A stretch of 32,287 nucleotides of DNA from UBA8346 sp050260935 (GCA_050260935.1 JBLNCU010000044.1:1-32287), one strand, 5' to 3'. Shown: positions 16,395 through 24,717, numbered from the stretch's first letter. Notes: generated by a model not told the origin, from the letters alone. Made by a program: numbers and translations.

Positions 16395-17373
16395 GCTGGC
16401 CAGCTCCTTTGCTCTCTTCCTTTTGATGATAACATTCATAAGCCCGGACAATCCGTTGGACCAACTCGTGGCGGACTACATCACGGTCACTAAGTCTGAT
16501 GACGGCAATCCCCGGCACTCCCGCGAAGATCTCCGATACTTCCATTAGTCCGGAGACGGTTCCTTTGGGCAGGTCAACCTGGGTTATATCGCCGGTTACC
16601 ACAGCCTTAGAACCAAAACCCAAGCGGGTTAGAAACATCTTCATCTGCTCGGGAGTGGTGTTTTGGGCTTCATCCAGGATAATAAATGAATCATCCAGCG
16701 TCCGGCCCCGCATGTAAGCCAGGGGCGCTATCTCGATGGTTCCCCTATCGAGGTATTTTTGGAATAAATCAACCCCCATTACATCGTATAAGGCGTCGTA
16801 AAGCGGCCGTAAATAAGGATCGACTTTTTCCTGGAGATCGCCGGGGAGAAAACCCAGCTTTTCACCGGCCTCAACCGCCGGCCTGGTTAGAATCATCCTG
16901 TTGACGGTCTTTGCCTGCAAAGCAGCGACCGCCAGCGCGACTGCCAAATAAGTCTTTCCGGTTCCGGCCGGCCCGATTCCGAAAGTAACCCCATTATGGC
17001 TGATAGAATCCACATAAAGCTTCTGTCCCAGCGTCCGGGGGAATATTTTTTTCCCCCTGGCCGTAACCGCCACAATTTCCTCGGTTAGCCGGTTTACTTT
17101 GCTTAACTGATCCTCTCGCGCCAAACTGATTATATAGTTGACCTCGGCAGATGTTGGGGAATGGCCTTTCCTTAACTGTCCGGCCAGGGCGTCAAAGACC
17201 GCTACTCCTTTATCCACGGCGGCTTGTTCGCCGGAGAGGACCAACTCATTGCCGCGGGAGAAAATACTTACGCCCAGCCCATCTTGGATTAACCGGACGT
17301 TTTCCTCCAGTTTACCCAGAAGTTGGGGGGCTAGCCCGGGTTCAACCTCAAGCCGGTGTTCAATTTTGTTCAA
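16378..17373 (-). CDS. phoH: PhoH-family ATPase
   Basis: PhoH-like protein (YbeZ/PhoH type), 331 residues, a full-length member. An N-terminal KH-like part precedes the P-loop ATPase: GPAGTGKTYLAVALA (Walker A), FIILDEAQNTTPEQMKMFLT (Walker B region) and VVTGDITQVDLP. The family is ATP-binding, is linked to RNA metabolism and is commonly encoded beside ybeY. The only usable start is TTG 17373, because the frame is closed by TGA just upstream; AAAGGAG lies about 12 bases before it. It starts three bases after the yqfD stop. Confidence 0.95.
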   Translation of the reverse strand: MNKIEHRLEVEPGLAPQLLGKLEENVRLIQDGLGVSIFSRGNELVLSGEQAAVDKGVAVFDALAGQLRKGHSPTSAEVNYIISLAREDQLSKVNRLTEEIVAVTARGKKIFPRTLGQKLYVDSISHNGVTFGIGPAGTGKTYLAVALAVAALQAKTVNRMILTRPAVEAGEKLGFLPGDLQEKVDPYLRPLYDALYDVMGVDLFQKYLDRGTIEIAPLAYMRGRTLDDSFIILDEAQNTTPEQMKMFLTRLGFGSKAVVTGDITQVDLPKGTVSGLMEVSEIFAGVPGIAVIRLSDRDVVRHELVQRIVRAYECYHQKEESKGAGQLGAER

Positions 17374-17376
17374 TAA

Positions 17377-18585
17377 TCAATAATGCTCCTTTCGGTAAAA
17401 TGACAGTCTCGATATATCCTCAACCGTTTCATAAGTTACCGTCAATTTCAGAAAGTTATCCTCTTCGGACCAGGTCATCAATGGTCGCCCGGCCGGCGGC
17501 TGAGAGGACACCGGGTAACGATACTTTCGTTTTAATTCTTCAAGAGCGGCCTTCTCCATCTCCCGACGCGGTCTTACTACCCGCCGCCAATAAACCGTTT
17601 GCCGAACATCTTTTATAAGTTCTACAATATCTCCTGGATTCCTTCCAAGATATATTGAACGCCGCCACCGGGTCCATGAAAAGTTTCCCTCCGGCTGCTG
17701 CCCGTAACTTCCCAAAGGCCACAATTTTCGTCCCCATCTTAACTTGTACTCCGTTAAAGATGGGCCTTTTAAATCCGCCTTCCAAATAATTTTCGGCTCG
17801 AGCACTTCTTGATTATACCATACTCTGGCCTCGACAATACCGCTGGCCGCCACTTGCCTTTGGTATAAATCCCCGTTTTCGGGATCATTCAGCCATTCGC
17901 TCCCACTGATCAACAAATCCCCTTTAGCTACGGTATCCCCTTCTTTAACCACCGGCTGCCCTCTAATCACTACTAGCCTGGAGATTACTCCGCCCTTGGC
18001 GGCCACCAGATCACAAGGTCCCAGGGGAACGGGTGGAGTTTTCCGCTTTACCACCGTTACCTCGGCCACCACACCATGAATCGAAATGCCCAACCAAACT
18101 GCCTCAGGCATCCCAATCATCACTTCTTTTTCGATTAGGCTTTTTTTAGCCAGGACTTCGCGGCGGGAAACACCCGGTTTTAAGCCGAGTTTAGCTAATC
18201 TGCCGATTAACTGCCGCTCTTCATTACCCTCAAAGCCTTCCACTTTTATAAAAAAAATAAACGAACTTCCGTAAATTAACAAGCCAACTAGAACCGCTGC
18301 CCCAAATAACAACATTTTCCGCCGGAGCAAACTCCGGTATAAAAAAGGCCAGCCTTTTTTCTGGTGAATTTTCACCGTCGAATCGGTTTTACGGGCGTAT
18401 TCCCGGATTCTTAAAAAGCCGTGCACCCGGATCTTGGCCTGGAGGGCCTCGTTCCCTAAACGCCGGATATCCCAGAGGTATAAACCGGAGTTGGTCAGGA
18501 TATTCAGCAACTTCTCCAAATAGGCGCCCCGCACCAAAACCTCGACATAACCGGTAAAAAAGGAGATCACCCTGTCAAAGCCCAA
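17377..18585 (-). CDS. yqfD: Sporulation protein YqfD
   Basis: YqfD (SpoIV-type sporulation membrane protein), 402 residues. In Bacillus its gene forms a sigma-E-dependent pair with yqfC. The N-terminal cytoplasmic part runs to about residue 90, a single helix at about 91-113 (LFGAAVLVGLLIYGSSFIFF) follows, and the rest faces outward, with GFEGNEERQLIGRLAKLGLK, WLGISIHGVVAEVTVVKR and VVKEGDTVAKGDLLISG, a short biotinyl-like hinge pattern. TTG 18585 has GGAGG seven bases upstream. It lies four bases from the yqfC stop. Strong evidence that the organism, or a recent ancestor, forms endospores. Confidence 0.92.
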   Translation of the reverse strand: MGFDRVISFFTGYVEVLVRGAYLEKLLNILTNSGLYLWDIRRLGNEALQAKIRVHGFLRIREYARKTDSTVKIHQKKGWPFLYRSLLRRKMLLFGAAVLVGLLIYGSSFIFFIKVEGFEGNEERQLIGRLAKLGLKPGVSRREVLAKKSLIEKEVMIGMPEAVWLGISIHGVVAEVTVVKRKTPPVPLGPCDLVAAKGGVISRLVVIRGQPVVKEGDTVAKGDLLISGSEWLNDPENGDLYQRQVAASGIVEARVWYNQEVLEPKIIWKADLKGPSLTEYKLRWGRKLWPLGSYGQQPEGNFSWTRWRRSIYLGRNPGDIVELIKDVRQTVYWRRVVRPRREMEKAALEELKRKYRYPVSSQPPAGRPLMTWSEEDNFLKLTVTYETVEDISRLSFYRKEHY

Positions 18586-18589
18586 ATTC

Positions 18590-18877
18590 CTACCTCCAAT
18601 CCACTAATTCGATCCGGCCGATTTTGCCTTCGACAATGATTTCGTCCTTTAACGCTGAAATCAAGGCCAAACCGCTGCCTGAAATTTTTATCTCGCCAAA
18701 TCTGGTATTGATCCTGACCACCGATTGATCATACTCGATAATCCCGCGATGATTTATAACTGTTAAATTCCGGTTACCGCTCAAAGTGACCTGGGGCCAA
18801 TCAATCACCGTATCCAGCGGGATGTCTAAAAACTGCGCCAGCTTTTGACTTACCGGATTGTGTTTGTCTTTAAACAA
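18590..18877 (-). CDS. yqfC: Sporulation protein YqfC
   Basis: YqfC, 95 residues, within the family's usual size. A YabP/YqfC-type beta-rich domain covers most of it: LDIPLDTVIDWPQVTLSGN, LTVINHRGIIEYDQSVVRI and GEIKISGSGL. In Bacillus the gene is under sigma-E control and its product contributes to forespore engulfment or coat stages. The start TTG 18877 has GGGAGG seven bases upstream. That ribosome site is part of a hairpin followed by seven Ts. It heads the long operon yqfC-yqfD-phoH-pgpH-ybeY-dgkA-cdd. I could not identify a convincing sigma-E promoter in 18878-19199. Confidence 0.92.
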   Translation of the reverse strand: MFKDKHNPVSQKLAQFLDIPLDTVIDWPQVTLSGNRNLTVINHRGIIEYDQSVVRINTRFGEIKISGSGLALISALKDEIIVEGKIGRIELVDWR

Positions 18878-18878
18878 A

Positions 18879-18912
18879 AAAATCCCTCCCTTATTGTTTA
18901 TGCTAAAGGGAG
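18879..18912 (-). promoter_or_regulatory. Terminator-like hairpin containing the yqfC ribosome site
   Basis: Minus strand CTCCCTT (18912-18906) pairs with AAGGGAG (18892-18886) around 13 bases, and GGATTTTTTTG follows. The right arm is the yqfC Shine-Dalgarno itself. It may hide the ribosome site, end read-through transcription, or both. Confidence 0.45.
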
Positions 18913-19101
18913 GAGAGTTTAGTTCTTTTATTTTGAATGATTGGAAATGAATATGATGATTTCGCTTTGCATCGAATATTTCAGCTCCAAAACTGGATTC
19001 AAATAAACATGCTTTTGCGTCTTCAAATACTTATTAGAAATCCTTTCTCTTGGTAAATTTGAACATGGAGCCAACTAAAAGCCTCTCCAGCGCCTCGAAC
19101 A

Positions 19102-19132
19102 ATAACCCTTCGGCACCCAGCCGAAGGGTTAT
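19102..19132 (-). terminator. Perfect 12-bp hairpin downstream of dnaB
   Basis: ATAACCCTTCGG (19102-19113) and CCGAAGGGTTAT (19121-19132) are exact inverted copies around CACCCAG. On the minus strand it lies about 70 bases after the dnaB stop, followed by TGTTCG rather than a U tract, so it may be a factor-dependent terminator or an mRNA 3' stabiliser. The rest of 18878-19199 shows no gene. Confidence 0.5.
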
Positions 19133-19199
19133 CGAAAACATCACCTGCCACCAGGATCAGTTGAATTTGCTCTTTCGCACAATATCCACCAACCTAACC

Positions 19200-20546
19200 T
19201 CATCCCGGCTTCCGGTACTTCTCCAGGCCCACAAACTTGCTGAACTCCTTCTGAAACAACAACTCGACCACTCCCACCGGGCCGTTGCGTTGTTTGGAGA
19301 TGATCAACTCCGTGATATTCTTGCGATCGGTTTCCGGATTATAATAATCTTCACGGTAGAGAAAAGCCACCAAATCAGCATCCTGCTCCAAGGAGCCCGA
19401 TTCCCGAAGGTCCGCCAGATTGGGCCGTTTATCGGTCCGTTGTTCAACCGCCCGCGATAATTGCGAGAGGGCTATCACCGGCACGTTTAACTCCCGGGCC
19501 AAAGATTTTAAGGACCGTGAAATGTCGGAGACTTCCTGCTGCCTGTTTTCGGAGCGGTTCCGGCTCTGCATCAACTGTAAATAATCGATAATAATCAGCC
19601 CTAGACCGTGCTCGGCTTTGATCCTTCTAGCCCTGGCCCTGATATCCAGCGCGGTGATCCCGGGAGTATCATCGATAAACATCGCCGCCTCAGAGAGACT
19701 CCCTAAAGCGTGTGATAAGCGGGGCCAGTCGCTATCCATCAATGTGCCGGTCCTGATCCGCTGATTGTCAACCCCGGCCTCCGAGCAAAGTAATTTCAAG
19801 GCTAACTGCTCCTTGGACATCTCTAAGCTGAAAATCACCGCCGGTATTTTTAGGTTAATCGCGGTATATTGAGCAATATTCAGAGCGAAAGTGGTCTTCC
19901 CCATACTTGGCCTGGCCGCCAGAATAATCAAATCCGAGGGTTGCAACCCGGCAGTCAGACGGTTAAAATCGGTAAACCCGGTCGGTAACCCGGTGACTCC
20001 CCCCTTGGATTCATATAATTTCTCTATCCGTTCAAAGGTTTCAATCAAAATATTCCGCAGGCTGACATAGCCCTTGGTATTCCGGCGTTGGGTGATCTGA
20101 AAGATTTGCTTCTCCGCTTCATCCAGGATTACATCTACTTCTTGAGTCCCTTCGTAGCCCATGCTCACAATATTGGTAGCCGCGGAGATAATTGCCCGCA
20201 ATAAGGACTTCTCCGCCACAATCTTCGCGTAATATTCGATATTGGCCGCGGTGGGAACCGAATTGGCCAGAGTGGTTAAATAAGCTATACCGCCGACCTT
20301 ATCCAGCATGTTACGCCGGGTTAACTCCTCAGATACGGTTATCATGTCAATAGGCTCTCCTTTATTGACAAGATAAACGATGACTTCAAAAATAACCCGG
20401 TGGGCCTCACGATAAAAATCGTCCGGCCTTAAAAATTCTATCCCTTTTTCAATCGCCTCTTTTTCAAGCAGCATCGAACCGAGGGTTGAACGCTCGGCCT
20501 CGATATTCTGGGGCGGAACCCGATCGGTAAGCGGACCGATACTCAT
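19200..20546 (-). CDS. dnaB: Replicative DNA helicase DnaB
   Basis: DnaB, 448 residues, full length (called DnaC in Bacillus). This hexameric helicase unwinds DNA at the replication fork. The N-terminal domain opens with VPPQNIEAERSTLGSMLLE. The RecA-like C-terminal domain has Walker A ARPSMGKTTFALN, Walker B LIIIDYLQLM, VIALSQLSRAVEQR and LRESGSLEQDADLV. The ATG at 20546 has AGGAGG seven bases upstream. No intein is seen. In related genomes it directly follows lonC; here a 380-base gap and a gene of the opposite strand separate the two, and dnaB seems to have its own promoter. Confidence 0.97.
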   Translation of the reverse strand: MSIGPLTDRVPPQNIEAERSTLGSMLLEKEAIEKGIEFLRPDDFYREAHRVIFEVIVYLVNKGEPIDMITVSEELTRRNMLDKVGGIAYLTTLANSVPTAANIEYYAKIVAEKSLLRAIISAATNIVSMGYEGTQEVDVILDEAEKQIFQITQRRNTKGYVSLRNILIETFERIEKLYESKGGVTGLPTGFTDFNRLTAGLQPSDLIILAARPSMGKTTFALNIAQYTAINLKIPAVIFSLEMSKEQLALKLLCSEAGVDNQRIRTGTLMDSDWPRLSHALGSLSEAAMFIDDTPGITALDIRARARRIKAEHGLGLIIIDYLQLMQSRNRSENRQQEVSDISRSLKSLARELNVPVIALSQLSRAVEQRTDKRPNLADLRESGSLEQDADLVAFLYREDYYNPETDRKNITELIISKQRNGPVGVVELLFQKEFSKFVGLEKYRKPG

Positions 20547-20621
20547 ATCTTAACCTCCTGAAAGCGGAAATAACTATCTGATAATATTGCCAACCGAAAT
20601 GTAAAGGACGATTTTAATCTC

Positions 20622-20669
20622 ATCTTACTATATTTTGTAATAATAGCCAACGGATATTTTCTATTTCAA
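20622..20669 (-). promoter_or_regulatory. Candidate dnaB promoters
   Basis: Two overlapping sigma-A-like sites on the minus strand: TTGAAA (20669-20664), 18 bases, TATTAT (20645-20640); and TTGGCT (20650-20645), 17 bases, TAAGAT (20627-20622). Either would give a leader of about 70-90 bases. Neither is close to consensus at both boxes. Confidence 0.4.
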
Positions 20670-20789
20670 CAGCTACAGACGGAAATGAACCCTATTCCTA
20701 AATACGGAAGGGAAATCCAATTTCTTGCCGAATTAACGGATATTAGGTTAGCCCTTAAACTCTGTTAAGGTTATCGCTGCTTATTCGGA

Positions 20790-20830
20790 TTAGGAGGTTT
20801 ACCGGTTTTCGGATTGTAAGAACCGCCTAA
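20790..20830. repeat. Imperfect inverted repeat upstream of the beta-propeller gene
   Basis: TTAGGAGGTT (20790-20799) and AACCGCCTAA (20821-20830) are inverted copies with one mismatch around 21 bases, followed by TTTT. It is a possible terminator or operator in the 380-base gap between dnaB and the gene at 20927; no coding frame is supported there. Confidence 0.35.
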
Positions 20831-20853
20831 TTTTAAAAATTGTTTTGATTTCC

Positions 20854-20875
20854 TTTTTATAGCGTTTTTATAGCG
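20854..20875 (+). repeat. Tandem 11-base direct repeat before the beta-propeller gene
   Basis: TTTTTATAGCG occurs twice back to back (20854-20864, 20865-20875), about 50 bases before the start codon and in the region where a promoter is expected. It could be a regulator site or a chance duplication. Confidence 0.4.
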
Positions 20876-20926
20876 TTATATGGTGATAAGTGACAAATTC
20901 TTAATGTCTTACGCGGAGGAATTAAT

Positions 20927-22594
20927 ATGAAACGCTTTTTTGGGTTGTCGCTTTGTCTATTATTATTGTTGCCCTTGAATGCCCAGGCCGCCCCGCCCAG
21001 TTTTCTTTTATTGGATCAGTTAGGAAACCGGGTTGAGGTTGTCGGCGCCGATTTTAAGCTAATCTCCTCTTTCAACACCGGTCCGGCGCCTACAAGTATA
21101 GTATCTTTACCTGACGGTCAAGGATACCTACTGTTATGTCGCGGCTCCGCGACTATCTTTGGCGGATTTTCCAAGTCCGGCAGTTTGCTATATCTGGACT
21201 CTCAATTGAAACCCGGCGCCAAAAATGTCTCCTTGCCCGGTATAGTAGTAACAGATATTTATTTAAAAGATACGGCCACCTGGATCATTGTTACTAAAAA
21301 TAAAAACGGAGCCCCCACACCAGCCGCTATAGATATTTTTAATTTACAAACCGGATCTGATACCCGTTTTGATTTAAATTCCATCCCCACCGCTTATCGC
21401 TTCAATTCCGATAATAGTGAATTGGCATTGACAACCATCGGTTCCCCTAAAAGCCCACCCCAATTGGTACTGCTCCAACTGGCAGATTTGAAGCTGAAAA
21501 CTTTTCCAGTAGCCGCCAATCCCGGCGGGATATATTTTATCAATAAACAGCAAATAATGGTAGCCTGCGGTGGTTTCCGGCCCTCCTCCAACTACTCCTC
21601 GGCCATTCCGGTGGAAAAACTCGATAAATCAGTCAATGCCAGCTTATATTGGATTGATACCGAGAGCGGCGCCGCTAAAATTACACCGTTAGGCTATTCC
21701 CCGCTGGTAGTTGTTCAGGATGAGAACCAACCGGAGGTTTTTTATACCGCTTGCAGCGACATAGCTTATGGTAAGGAAAGCGAAGGGACCTTCCGTAAAA
21801 TTAAAGACGGGGAGATTCTGTCGGAAGTTAAATTCCCAGCCGAAGCGACCCAATTGATTCAAACCCAACAAGGAACCATCTGTCTGTTGGGCCGGGAAGA
21901 ATTTTTCCTGCTGAATCAGGAAGGCACGGCTCTACTGGCCAACCAGAATTTCGGATTAAAAGTAGCCAAGATTCTGCTGAATACCGACGAAACCAGAGGG
22001 TATCTTTCAGTGGTGAACAGCAGCTCCATGAGTGAAATCAACCTGCAAACAGGAGAGATAGTTCAAAAGTTAAAGATCAGAGGCTCCGGTCTAAGCGGTT
22101 TATTAAATATCGGGAACCTTCTTCCTGACGCTCTCCCCCCGGTGAGTGGAACCCCAAAACCCGCCGATGACAAACCCATTTGGGCGGCTGTGAATGAGCA
22201 GGTCCTGCTGAATAACGAGCAAAGCCTGATTTATTCCTTGGCCAGCAATGGAGAAGTCCGGGCTCTGGACACAAAAACGGGGCAAATTATTTCCAGCGTT
22301 AAGTTTAGGCAAGGAAAACCTTACGGAATCCACCTTACCCCCGATCAAAAGTATCTGGTCATAGCGACCGACAGCATCTGGTATCTGGTAGACCCGGTAA
22401 AAAACCGGATTCAGCTTAAGATTCCGCTCTTAACCGGTGATTATCCGCCGGACACCGGCTTTTATAGCCCGGATGGATCCCTGCTGGTTATCCCCGGTAA
22501 CGGTTATTTTTATCTAGTAGATTGTCAAACCGGTAAATTAGCGGGTAAATTCAGAACCAAAATTCAAAAGGCGTTGGTAGCCTGGTTGGAATAG
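20927..22594 (+). CDS. Secreted beta-propeller protein of unknown function
   Basis: A 555-residue exported protein. Residues 1-21 are a signal peptide ending AQA-A with no lipobox. The rest is built of beta-propeller-like repeats in the YVTN/WD style: LLLDQLGNRVEVV, SIVSLPDGQGYLLLC, YRFNSDNSELALTT, LTPDQKYLVIATDSIW and FYSPDGSLLVIPGNGYFYL. A short Pro-rich break near 400-415 (PDALPPVSGTPKPADDKP) may divide two propellers. No catalytic motif or PQQ signature is seen. The ATG at 20927 has GGAGGAATTAAT upstream. It faces opposite to the surrounding lonC and dnaB genes, which are adjacent in many relatives, so it is probably an insertion into that cluster. Its role is probably binding in the periplasm; the ligand is unknown. 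Confidence 0.75.
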   Translation: MKRFFGLSLCLLLLLPLNAQAAPPSFLLLDQLGNRVEVVGADFKLISSFNTGPAPTSIVSLPDGQGYLLLCRGSATIFGGFSKSGSLLYLDSQLKPGAKNVSLPGIVVTDIYLKDTATWIIVTKNKNGAPTPAAIDIFNLQTGSDTRFDLNSIPTAYRFNSDNSELALTTIGSPKSPPQLVLLQLADLKLKTFPVAANPGGIYFINKQQIMVACGGFRPSSNYSSAIPVEKLDKSVNASLYWIDTESGAAKITPLGYSPLVVVQDENQPEVFYTACSDIAYGKESEGTFRKIKDGEILSEVKFPAEATQLIQTQQGTICLLGREEFFLLNQEGTALLANQNFGLKVAKILLNTDETRGYLSVVNSSSMSEINLQTGEIVQKLKIRGSGLSGLLNIGNLLPDALPPVSGTPKPADDKPIWAAVNEQVLLNNEQSLIYSLASNGEVRALDTKTGQIISSVKFRQGKPYGIHLTPDQKYLVIATDSIWYLVDPVKNRIQLKIPLLTGDYPPDTGFYSPDGSLLVIPGNGYFYLVDCQTGKLAGKFRTKIQKALVAWLE

Positions 22595-22597
22595 ACT

Positions 22598-22649
22598 AAA
22601 AGGGGGCTGTCCGAAAAGAATAGAAAAATCTTTTTGGAGCAGCTCCTTT
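22598..22649 (+). terminator. Hairpin terminator candidate after the beta-propeller gene
   Basis: AAAAGGGGGCTGTCCGAAAAGA (22598-22619) and TCTTTTTGGAGCAGCTCCTTT (22629-22649) form a long imperfect stem just after the stop codon, with a small GGAG/CTCC hairpin at its end followed by TTTGTT. The wording GGGGCTGTCC recalls ends of some insertion sequences, but no transposase is nearby. Confidence 0.4.
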
Positions 22650-22653
22650 GTTA

Positions 22654-22746
22654 CAGCCGCAGAGACACGGAGGCACTGTGAGGAAAAACTTTATATTTAA
22701 TCATACCCTAACATTTCTCTGTGTCTCAGCGCCTCTGTGGCGGCAG
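22654..22746. repeat. Palindromic CAGAGACAC/CTGTGTCTC intergenic repeat
   Basis: The left arm (22654-22688) holds CCGCAGAGACACGGAGGCAC and the right arm (22712-22746) holds CTCTGTGTCTCAGCGCCTCT, imperfect inverted copies around an AT-rich centre of about 23 bases. This wording matches a class of palindromic repeats that I recall from many environmental bacterial genomes, probably miniature mobile elements. It lies in the gap between the convergent beta-propeller and lonC genes. Confidence 0.6.
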
Positions 22747-22785
22747 TATCGGCTAGGAGGTACGAAGATACGGCATCCATAATTA

Positions 22786-24717
22786 CTACTGACTCAAAGC
22801 GCTATCGATGATCTCCCGGATCGTCTCCACCGGGATCACCTGAATATCGTTAAGACCTGCCGGAACATCCTTTTCATTTTCCTTCGGCACAAAGACCTTT
22901 TTGATACCGGCCTGCCGTGCCCCGTAGATCTTTTCGATAACCCCGCCTACGGCTTTAATCTTACCCTGAATCGATATTTCCCCGGTTAAAGCAATATCCT
23001 GGGGAATCGGCCGGCCGTTCAGGCAGCTAATAATCGCCAGCGTAATAGCGGCTCCGGCTGAAGGACCGTCGATCTTCCCACCGCCGATAACATTCACATG
23101 CACATCGAAGTCGGCCAGATCAAACCCGGTTACCAGGCGGACGACCGAGGCGGCGTTGAATACGGAGTCCTTGGTCATACTGCCGGCGGTCTCGTTAAAC
23201 CGGAGACGGCCTTTGCCTTTTTCAGCGGCCGGAAAGCAAATCGCCTCAATCTCCAGGATGGAACCGACGAAACCGCTGACTCCCAGGCCGAAGATCTTCC
23301 CGATCTCTTTTTTATCCGAGGCTTTAACTGTTAGATAAGGCGACAACCGGCTTGCTTGGAATACTTCCAAGAGATTGTCCTTGGAAATTTGAATATCCTC
23401 CGGATTTAAATCGGTTAGCTTCGTCTGGTACAAAGCTAAACCATAGGCATCAGCTAAAATGCCCGCCGCTTTCCGTCCCTCGATGGAATATTCGCTTATT
23501 AATTGGGGAATTTGGGGATCTATTTTCACTTTAAGCTTATCGGCGGCATTAAGCACAATTTGTTTGATATCGTTCTGATCCAGGGGTTCGAAATAGACCT
23601 CCGCGCACCGGGAGCGAATGGCCGGGCTGATCTCGGACGGATCCCTGGTGGTGGCGGCGATCAGGATAAAATCGGCCGGCGCGCCGTCAGTAAAAAGTTT
23701 TTTGATATATTTGGGAACATTGGGGTCATTAGGATCGTAATAAGCCGAATCAAAGACCACCCGTTTGTCTTCCAGGACTTTTAAGAGCTTGTTCTGAAGC
23801 ATCGGGTCCATTTCCCCGATTTCATCGATGAACAACACTCCGCCGTGGGCATCGGTGACTAAGCCCAGCTTCGGTTCAGGAACCCCCCCCTCGGCCAAAT
23901 CCCGTTTGGCTCCTTGATAAATGGGGTCGTGCACTGATCCCAGCAATGGATTGGTAACTTCCCGTGGATCCCAGCGTAGCGTAGTCCCATCTACTTCCAC
24001 AAAAGGAGCCTCTTCTTTAAAGGGCGTAAACGGCAGTTTTTTGGCTTCCTCCAGCACTAACCGGGCCACCGTGGTCTTGCCGACTCCGGGCGGTCCATAA
24101 AGAATTACGTGCTGTGGAAAGGGCGAGGCAATCTTGGTTAAAAGCGATGTCACCGCCCGTTCCTGGCCGACAACCTCCGTTAAATTAGCCGGCTTAATAG
24201 CCTCCATCGCTGACTTCGATAGATTAATCCGGTCCAATCTCTCTAGTTCCGCCAGTTTTTTCAGGGTATGAGGATTGTCAGGGCCCGAGGATTCTTGCAA
24301 AATCTGAATCTTAATCTCCTTCAAATACTCCTCATGCCGTTCTTGCATCTTCTCGGCGATCTTCTTCTCGATCTTCTCCTCGACAGTACGGCGGGCTATC
24401 AAATCGGCGATCTCTTCCTCGATTTCATTGATAATCTGGGGTAAATCCTTACGCTGGGGCATATTATCAATGGTGGGATCTTCAAAAACAATCCTTTGTA
24501 ACGCCAGTATACGTTCTTCTAAAATCTCGGAACGCATTAACTTTAAAGCCTCCAATTTTCCGGCTTTTAAGATTAATTTGTCGGAGCCGTATAAATTGGA
24601 GAGTAGAGCAAAAACAGCCGCCACTTGCCTGGTCAACTGCTCTTCATCTAATAAACGCTCATGGAGCGGAATACCCGGTTTAGACCCTTCGAAGAGCTTT
24701 TTAAGCATGCCTTTCAT
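22786..24717 (-). CDS. lonC: Lon-family ATP-dependent protease LonC
   Basis: A 643-residue Lon-family protease lacking the long N-terminal substrate domain of LonA. An N-terminal coiled-coil-rich part (about 1-160) precedes the AAA+ module: Walker A LYGPPGVGKTTVAR, Walker B GVLFIDEIGEMDP, and a proline/arginine region IRSRCAEVYFEPLD. The C-terminal S16 domain keeps the Ser-Lys dyad: Ser in GGGKIDGPSAGAA (about S553) and Lys in GGVIEKIYGA (about K596). ATG 24717 has AGGAG six bases upstream. In firmicutes this protease is usually called LonC when it sits between rplI and dnaB, as here, although a gene of the opposite strand now separates it from dnaB. Confidence 0.92.
   Translation of the reverse strand: MKGMLKKLFEGSKPGIPLHERLLDEEQLTRQVAAVFALLSNLYGSDKLILKAGKLEALKLMRSEILEERILALQRIVFEDPTIDNMPQRKDLPQIINEIEEEIADLIARRTVEEKIEKKIAEKMQERHEEYLKEIKIQILQESSGPDNPHTLKKLAELERLDRINLSKSAMEAIKPANLTEVVGQERAVTSLLTKIASPFPQHVILYGPPGVGKTTVARLVLEEAKKLPFTPFKEEAPFVEVDGTTLRWDPREVTNPLLGSVHDPIYQGAKRDLAEGGVPEPKLGLVTDAHGGVLFIDEIGEMDPMLQNKLLKVLEDKRVVFDSAYYDPNDPNVPKYIKKLFTDGAPADFILIAATTRDPSEISPAIRSRCAEVYFEPLDQNDIKQIVLNAADKLKVKIDPQIPQLISEYSIEGRKAAGILADAYGLALYQTKLTDLNPEDIQISKDNLLEVFQASRLSPYLTVKASDKKEIGKIFGLGVSGFVGSILEIEAICFPAAEKGKGRLRFNETAGSMTKDSVFNAASVVRLVTGFDLADFDVHVNVIGGGKIDGPSAGAAITLAIISCLNGRPIPQDIALTGEISIQGKIKAVGGVIEKIYGARQAGIKKVFVPKENEKDVPAGLNDIQVIPVETIREIIDSALSQ

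Noticed and set aside
17151..17618. 155-codon open frame on the plus strand
   Set aside because: Antisense to the phoH start and yqfD end; rich in Arg/Pro as expected for a shadow frame.
19050..19460. 136-codon open frame on the plus strand crossing the dnaB end
   Set aside because: Most of it is antisense to the conserved dnaB C-terminus and its start region covers the hairpin at 19102-19132.
22598..22649. GGGGCTGTCC wording as an insertion-sequence end
   Set aside because: No transposase, second end or target duplication is visible; a terminator role after the upstream gene suffices.
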